Source of the DNA: HB2-32-21 sp003448675
GTDB taxonomy: Bacteria > Pseudomonadota > Gammaproteobacteria > Pseudomonadales > Porticoccaceae
Direction of reading: 5' to 3'
NCBI GenBank assembly: GCA_041584755.1
Contig: JBFHDK010000099.1
Coordinates: 1 to 8,152, forward strand
Length of the DNA stretch: 8,152 nucleotides
This document shows, piece by piece, positions 5,239 through 8,152 of the stretch (the stretch's first letter is position 1; each line of letters begins with the position of its first letter). The notes under the pieces were generated by a model that was given only the letters and a program-made list of their open reading frames with translations, had not been told where the DNA came from and searched no databases. The translations under genes were made by a program, and so were the position numbers.

Positions 5239-6864
5239 ATGGCTGAGCAGTACGACGCTATTATTATTGGTGCCGGCATTTCCGGGATGTATCAATTACT
5301 GAAACTACGCGAGGCGGGATTCTCAGTAAAAGTTTATGAAACCGGTGGTGACGTAGGCGGTACCTGGTACTGGAATCGTTACCCCGGTTGTCGCTTCGAT
5401 TCGGAAAGCTATTCCTACGGTTACTCCTTCTCCGAGGAATTATTGCAGGAGTGGGGCTGGGTGGAACATTTCTCTCCCCAGCCGGATAATCTGCGCTACC
5501 TGCATTTGGTCGCTGATAAGTTCGACTTGCGCAAGGATATTCAATTTAACAGCCGCATTACCGCCGCGACTTATGACCAGGGCGAGCAGCAGTGGCAGGT
5601 GGAGCTGGAAGAGGGCAGTCGCGCCTGCGCAAGGTTTTTAATTTCCGCTACCGGCCCCTTGTCGGCCCACCAACTGCCTAACATCGCAGGCATAGACAGC
5701 TTTAACGGCCCGTCCTGGCATACGGCCCGGTGGCCCCAGGACCCCAATGGCTATGGCGGCAGTAAGGACGTGACCTTCGAGGGAAAACGGGTGGCGGTGA
5801 TTGGCACCGGCGCCAGCGGCGTGCAGGTGATACAGGAGATCGCCAAAACCGCCGATCAACTGTACGTTTTCCAACGTCGACCCAACTGGTGTGCGCCGTT
5901 GCATAACAGCCTGATTACCGAGGAAGAACAAAAGACGATTAAAGCCAGTTACCCGGAAATCTTCAAAACCTGTAGTGAAAACTTCGGCAATTTTCTCCAT
6001 ACCCCAGACCCTCGTCTTGCCGTGGATACCCCGCCGGAGGAAAGGCAAGCCTTTTTTGAAAAGCTCTACGGCGAAAAAGGTTTTGGCATCGCTCTGGCCA
6101 ATTTCCGCGACATCATGGTTGATCCAAAGGCCAACGAAATCATCAGCGAGTTTATCGCCGGAAAAATCCGCCAGCGGGTAAATGACCCGGAAGTGGCGGA
6201 CAAACTGATTCCTAAAAATCACGGTTTTGGCACCCGCCGCGTGCCCCTGGAAACCAATTATTACGAAGTTTACAACCAGGATAATGTCACCCTGGTGGAT
6301 CTGATGGAAACCCCCATCGAGCGGGTTACCGAAACCGGCATTAAAACCAATGATGCTGACTACCAACTGGATATGATTATCTACGCTACCGGCTTTGATC
6401 CGGTGACTGGCGCGTTGGAGCGTATCGATATTCGAGGCGTCGATGGCCAGCGTCTGAAAGACAGCTGGGCGGACGGCCCGCAAACCTACCTTGGTATACA
6501 GGCGCCGGGTTTCCCTAATTTCTTTACCCTGGTCGGCCCCCATAATGGCGCCAGTCTGTGCAACATTCCCCGCTGTATCGAGCAAAATGTTGACTGGGTG
6601 ACCGATTTGCTTATTTATATGCGAGAGCGGGATTTACATGCTGTTCAACCGAGTCAGGAGGCCGTGGAGGAATGGACGGAGCATTGCGATGAGGCGGCGG
6701 CTCGCACGCTTTTCCCTACCGCTGATTCCTGGTTTATGGGCGTCAATCGCAATAACCCCGACCGCAAGCGCACTTTTATGCTCTACGCCGGGGGTGTGCC
6801 GAAATATAACGCCAAATGCGCCGAAGTGGCTGCCAACGATTATCAGGGTTTTATCCTGCAATAA
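5239..6864 (+). CDS. Type I Baeyer-Villiger monooxygenase, copy 3 (canonical motifs)
   Basis: A 541-residue paralogue that keeps every textbook type I BVMO feature: FAD Rossmann GAGISG (11-16), GGxWxxxxYPGxxxD ending at D54, full fingerprint FxGxxxHxxxWP (155-166, W165), NADP Rossmann GTGASG (189-194), R213 at the PAMO R217 position that binds the NADPH 2'-phosphate, catalytic R334, ATG motif, and W498 (PAMO W501). The substrate-pocket loop has L440 as in PAMO L443. It is therefore expected to be an NADPH-dependent BVMO forming esters or lactones from ketones. It differs from copies 1 and 2 in the linker after the fingerprint (167-182) and around residues 251-258. AGGGGA (5226-5231) precedes the ATG by 7 nt. 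Unlike copies 1 and 2, no intrinsic terminator follows; the next gene converges on it 67 bp away. The natural substrate is not evident. Confidence 0.95.
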   Translation: MAEQYDAIIIGAGISGMYQLLKLREAGFSVKVYETGGDVGGTWYWNRYPGCRFDSESYSYGYSFSEELLQEWGWVEHFSPQPDNLRYLHLVADKFDLRKDIQFNSRITAATYDQGEQQWQVELEEGSRACARFLISATGPLSAHQLPNIAGIDSFNGPSWHTARWPQDPNGYGGSKDVTFEGKRVAVIGTGASGVQVIQEIAKTADQLYVFQRRPNWCAPLHNSLITEEEQKTIKASYPEIFKTCSENFGNFLHTPDPRLAVDTPPEERQAFFEKLYGEKGFGIALANFRDIMVDPKANEIISEFIAGKIRQRVNDPEVADKLIPKNHGFGTRRVPLETNYYEVYNQDNVTLVDLMETPIERVTETGIKTNDADYQLDMIIYATGFDPVTGALERIDIRGVDGQRLKDSWADGPQTYLGIQAPGFPNFFTLVGPHNGASLCNIPRCIEQNVDWVTDLLIYMRERDLHAVQPSQEAVEEWTEHCDEAAARTLFPTADSWFMGVNRNNPDRKRTFMLYAGGVPKYNAKCAEVAANDYQGFILQ

Positions 6865-6931
6865 CAGTGTGTGATGAATGACGTTGTGCTCTTACGACTT
6901 GCTTAATGACAGGTTGCAGGAGTGTTCGGTA

Positions 6932-8152
6932 TTACCAGATTTTTACCCGCTGTTCCGGCGGCAGATACATTTTGTCGCCGGGCTTAACATCGAAAGCGCT
7001 GTAAAAGGCATCGATATTGGGCAGTACGCCATTGACCCGGTATTTGGGCGGCGAGTGAGGGTCGGTTTTAATCAGGCGCTCGGTTAACGCATCGCGACGC
7101 TTGACGCGCCAGGCCTGGGCCCAGCCCATAAACACCCGCTGCTCGCCGGTGAGGCCATCAATAACCGGTGCCGGTTTGCCATCCAGAGACTGCCGGTAGG
7201 CCTCCAGCGCGATACTCAGCCCGCCCAGATCACCGATATTTTCGCCCAGCGTCAGCTCGCCATTGAGGGTCAGGCCGGGCAGAGGCTCGTAAGCGGCATA
7301 CTGTTCAACCAGTTGCCCGGTTCGGCGCTCAAAAGCGGCGCGGTCGGCTTCGGTCCACCAGCTTTCCAGATTGCCTTCGCCGGTGTATTTGCTGCCCTGG
7401 TCATCAAAGCCGTGACCGATTTCATGGCCGATGACGCCACCAATGGCGCCGTAATTTACCGCATCATCGGCAGCCATATTGAAAAATGGCGGCTGCAAAA
7501 TCGCCGCCGGAAAAACAATTTCATTCATGCCGGGATTGTAATAGGCGTTGACCCGCTGGGGCGCCATAAACCACTCGGAACGATCCACGGGTTTACCCAG
7601 TTTATTGATCTGATACTGATGATCGAAAGTGCGGGCGCGCTTGATATTGCCCACCAGATCACTGGCGTCGATAGCGAGGCGTGAGTAGTCCTTCCACTTG
7701 TCAGGGTAGCCGATTTTAGGGGTAAACATCGCCAGCTTGGTCAGGGCTTTTTGCCGGGTCTCCGGGCCCATCCATTCCAGCTCGGTGATGGAGGAACGAT
7801 AAGCGGTGATTAATCCGTCCACCAGCTCTACCATCCGGGTTTTGGCTTCGGGCGGAAAATGACGAGCCACGTAAAGTTGGCCCAGCAACTCACCCATATA
7901 GCCATTAATGGAGCTGATAGCCCGTTTCCATCGGGCTTGTTGTTCGGGCTGACCACTCAGTGTGCGGCGGTAAAAATCAAAATGGGCCTGCTCAAAGGCT
8001 TGACTAAGGTAGGGCGCAAAACTGACCAGCACATTAAAGCGCAGGTAATCCCGCCAGGTATCCATATCGATCTGGGGCAACAAGTGATTTAGCGCCTCGG
8101 CATAAGAGGGCTGGCGCAGGACAAATTGTTCCTGTCCATCCAGACCAACGCC
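6932..8152 (-). CDS. M13 family zinc metallopeptidase (neprilysin/PepO-like), C-terminal part
   Basis: The minus-strand frame is open from the right edge of the window to TAA at 6932-6934, giving the last 406 residues. The codons at 8084-8152 stay open and in frame, so any start inside the window is artificial and the gene is cut at its 5' end. M13 proteins are usually about 670-700 residues, so roughly 270-300 N-terminal residues, including any export or lipoprotein signal, lie outside. Visible motifs in protein order: NAYYNP (7532-7549) in the substrate-binding strand; zinc motif HEIGH (7412-7426), giving two zinc His and the catalytic Glu; ENIGD within GENIGDLGG, giving the third zinc ligand Glu (7241-7243) and its Asp partner (7229-7231); TDPHSP with the transition-state His (7055-7057); and the family C-terminus VKIW. 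All key residues are present. It probably cleaves oligopeptides in the periplasm or at the cell envelope. It has no evident link to the BVMOs. Confidence 0.95.
   Translation of the reverse strand, partial: GVGLDGQEQFVLRQPSYAEALNHLLPQIDMDTWRDYLRFNVLVSFAPYLSQAFEQAHFDFYRRTLSGQPEQQARWKRAISSINGYMGELLGQLYVARHFPPEAKTRMVELVDGLITAYRSSITELEWMGPETRQKALTKLAMFTPKIGYPDKWKDYSRLAIDASDLVGNIKRARTFDHQYQINKLGKPVDRSEWFMAPQRVNAYYNPGMNEIVFPAAILQPPFFNMAADDAVNYGAIGGVIGHEIGHGFDDQGSKYTGEGNLESWWTEADRAAFERRTGQLVEQYAAYEPLPGLTLNGELTLGENIGDLGGLSIALEAYRQSLDGKPAPVIDGLTGEQRVFMGWAQAWRVKRRDALTERLIKTDPHSPPKYRVNGVLPNIDAFYSAFDVKPGDKMYLPPEQRVKIW

Noticed and set aside
1405..6864. A single three-gene BVMO operon
   Set aside because: Strong intrinsic terminators after copies 1 and 2, and gaps of 398 and 205 bp, argue for separate transcripts, though read-through is possible.
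5239..6864. Possible pseudogene among the three BVMO copies
   Set aside because: All three are full length with no frameshift, and they keep both dinucleotide-binding motifs and the catalytic Asp and Arg, so none looks degraded.

Overview
The window looks like chromosomal DNA of a Gram-negative, probably gammaproteobacterial, heterotroph. Gene structure, GAGGA-type ribosome binding sites, intrinsic terminators and a PepO-type M13 peptidase fit this, but the sequence alone does not fix the taxon. There are no rRNA, tRNA, CRISPR or insertion-sequence features.

Layout. (1) 54-1196, plus strand: a two-domain protein with an N-terminal CinA/PncC-like domain and a C-terminal HxGH nucleotidyltransferase domain. 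It is followed by a hairpin that overlaps its stop codon. (2) 1405-3018, 3417-5033 and 5239-6864, plus strand: three tandem paralogous type I Baeyer-Villiger monooxygenases (BVMOs) of 537, 538 and 541 residues. All resemble the phenylacetone/steroid monooxygenase branch. Copies 1 and 2 end in similar intrinsic terminators about 60 nt after their stops. The gaps between genes are 398 and 205 bp, so the three genes are probably separate transcription units rather than one compact operon. (3) 6932-8152, minus strand: the C-terminal 406 residues of an M13 zinc metallopeptidase, convergent with BVMO copy 3 and cut by the right edge of the window.

How the genes work together. The BVMOs should use FAD, NAD(P)H and O2 to turn ketones into esters or lactones, typically in catabolism of cyclic, aromatic or steroid-like ketones. 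No esterase, alcohol dehydrogenase or regulator lies in the window, so the substrate cannot be read from context. The flanking genes have no obvious link to the BVMOs.

The most interesting signal is divergence inside the array. Copy 3 keeps the textbook BVMO fingerprint (FxGxxxHxxxWP) and the arginine that corresponds to the NADPH-phosphate-binding R217 of phenylacetone monooxygenase. Copies 1 and 2 both have Tyr for Trp in the fingerprint, which makes it read like the flavin-containing monooxygenase signature. Both also have Leu instead of the NADPH-binding Arg, and Phe instead of Leu at a substrate-pocket position. Catalytic Asp and Arg are kept in all three. This points to one duplication that split a canonical enzyme from a cofactor- or substrate-shifted form, then a second duplication of the shifted form.
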